Source: [Mycobacterium] fortunisiensis (GTDB taxonomy: Bacteria > Actinomycetota > Actinomycetes > Mycobacteriales > Mycobacteriaceae). Taken from it: 64,000 nt of DNA. The DNA is taken from positions 124,001 to 188,000 of the forward strand of contig NZ_VOMB01000020.1 in NCBI RefSeq assembly GCF_019050325.1, written 5' to 3'. The translations under genes and the position numbers were made by a program. Shown piece after piece: positions 62,825 through 64,000 of this stretch (its first letter is position 1; each line of letters starts with the position of its first letter). A model generated the notes under the pieces. It was not told the origin of the DNA and made no database searches. It saw only the letters and a list, made by a program, of their open reading frames with translations.

Positions 62825-64000
62825 CTACCCGATCGCGGCGCGGACGGCGCCGGCGAACGCATCGCCGCGCTGGCCGTAGCCGCTGAACTGGTCGAAGGAT
62901 GCGCCTGCCGGGGCCAGCAACACGGTGTCACCCGGTGCGGCCAGCCCGCGGGCGGCATCCACGACCGCCGCCATGACCGCGTCGGAGACCGGACGGTCGC
63001 CCACGTCGATCACACGAGTCACATGATCACCAATAGACTCATTTGTCTCAAGCACCCCAGAATCCTCCCCCGCCACAACCTCGACGACGGGGACATCCGG
63101 GGCGTGTCGCGATAACGCATCGGCAACCATCTGCCGGTCCCGACCGATCAACACCACCCCGACCAGGCGATTCGCCACCTGTCGGACCAGCTCATCGACC
63201 GAAGCACCCTTCAGCAAGCCCCCGGCCACCCAGACCACCCGGTCGAACGCGGTGATCGAGGCCTGCGCGGCATGCGGGTTGGTGGCCTTGGAATCGTCGA
63301 CGTAGCGCACCCCGCCGGCTGCCCCGACCAGTTCCGCGCGGTGCCGCCCGACCTGGAAGGACGCCAGCGCAGCCGCAATCGATTCCGGAGCCACCCCCAC
63401 GGCACGGGCCAGCGCCGCGGCTGCCAGCGCGTCGAGCACCCCGACCGGCCCCGCCACCGAGATCGTCGCGGTCTCAGCCAACTCGACATCGGCGTCGAAG
63501 GCGCGATCGACGAGCTTGCCCGCGCGCACCCCGAGTTCACCGACCGCCGGTTCCCCGAGCCGGAACCCGACCCGCACCGGTGCCGCCGCAGACTCCAGCA
63601 ACCCGGCCGCCACCGGATCGTCCAAGCCCACCACCGCCACCCGGCCGGACAACGCCCTGGCCTTGTCGGCGGCATAGGCGGCCATCGAACCGTGCCAGTC
63701 CAGATGGTCCTCGGCCACGTTGAGCACCACCCCGGCCTCCGGGCGCAGCGACGGTGCCCAGTGCAGCTGAAAACTGGAAAGCTCCACCGCCAGCAACTCC
63801 GCGGGCTGCGCCAGCACGGCCAGCACCGGATCACCGATGTTGCCGCACAACAGACTTCGCCGTCCGTCGGCCAGCAGCATGTCGTGCAACATCGAGGTGG
63901 TGGTGGTCTTGCCGTTGGTTCCGGTGACCACCAGCCAGCGCCGGGGCGCACCGTAACGGCCCGCGGTATCCAGCCGCCAGGCCAGCTCCACGTCGCCCCA
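62825..64000 (-). CDS. murD: UDP-MurNAc-L-Ala-D-Glu ligase MurD (5' end missing)
   Basis: MurD adds D-glutamate to UDP-MurNAc-L-alanine. About 391 residues of the C-terminal and central parts lie in the window; the start is outside. The ATP loop TGTNGKTTTTSM is visible early, followed by LAVELSSFQLHW, NVAEDHLDWHG, and YVDDSKATNPHAA in the C-terminal domain. The frame continues without stop to the window edge. A short stretch near 63025-63060 is AT-rich relative to the rest. Confidence 0.95.
   Translation of the reverse strand, partial: WGDVELAWRLDTAGRYGAPRRWLVVTGTNGKTTTTSMLHDMLLADGRRSLLCGNIGDPVLAVLAQPAELLAVELSSFQLHWAPSLRPEAGVVLNVAEDHLDWHGSMAAYAADKARALSGRVAVVGLDDPVAAGLLESAAAPVRVGFRLGEPAVGELGVRAGKLVDRAFDADVELAETATISVAGPVGVLDALAAAALARAVGVAPESIAAALASFQVGRHRAELVGAAGGVRYVDDSKATNPHAAQASITAFDRVVWVAGGLLKGASVDELVRQVANRLVGVVLIGRDRQMVADALSRHAPDVPVVEVVAGEDSGVLETNESIGDHVTRVIDVGDRPVSDAVMAAVVDAARGLAAPGDTVLLAPAGASFDQFSGYGQRGDAFAGAVRAAIG

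Overview
The window is high-GC actinobacterial chromosome with dense coding on both strands. Its gene order matches the his/metH-mshC-pyrD-wag31-ftsZ-mur segment of mycobacteria (roughly the Rv2120c to Rv2155c stretch of Mycobacterium tuberculosis). MshC (mycothiol synthesis), Wag31, a 13E12/DUF222 HNH protein with a perfect mycobacterial SOS box, and a fused nitrate reductase-flavoprotein all point to a fast-growing environmental Mycobacterium (Mycolicibacterium type). No transposase, phage gene or CRISPR array was seen.

Layout. 1-22.5 kb is core: an FAD oxidoreductase fragment, DUF4126, hisG-hisE, a sugar transporter, a HAD phosphatase, metH, a PAC2 protein, an SDR, the DUF222/HNH protein, mshC-cysQ, a run of conserved small proteins with uppP, then lipoprotein-DUF5703-pyrD, a YbhB protein, an M20 peptidase and tRNA-Leu(GAG). 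22.5-45.9 kb is accessory: a large secreted repeat protein and the gene set described below. 45.9-52.5 kb holds the nitrate reductase, a P450 and small proteins. 52.6-64 kb is the division and wall cluster, all on the minus strand: murD (cut by the window end), ftsW, murG, murC, ftsQ, ftsZ, yfiH, yggS, sepF, yggT, wag31.

The main discovery candidate lies at about 26.4-43.2 kb. A protease of the cyanobactin PatA/PatG type (30991-32988) is followed 4 bp later by a 65-aa peptide gene, then a 54-aa peptide gene, a strong hairpin, a 128-aa protein gene and a 1120-aa carboxylic acid reductase-like protein (adenylation, carrier and thioester reductase domains). The two short peptides share LPPQ-x5-R at identical spacing, the same spacing as in the cyanobactin leader LPQQ-x5-R, and both carry [GS]V[QS]AS, like the PatA cleavage site, just before a short C-terminal core. 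No YcaO cyclodehydratase gene is present, and the leaders lack the helix that recruits one. Around this set lie a class III aminotransferase, a matrixin-like metalloprotease with four hemopexin repeats, a cyclooxygenase-like heme dioxygenase paired with a catalase-like hemoprotein, a second subtilase with an alpha/beta hydrolase, and two LuxR-type regulators. A palindrome GTAG-N4-CTAC recurs in front of several of these genes and in front of the nitrate reductase/P450 pair. My inference is an azoline-free, cyanobactin-like RiPP pathway with a reductive or oxylipin tailoring arm. None of this has been tested by database search.
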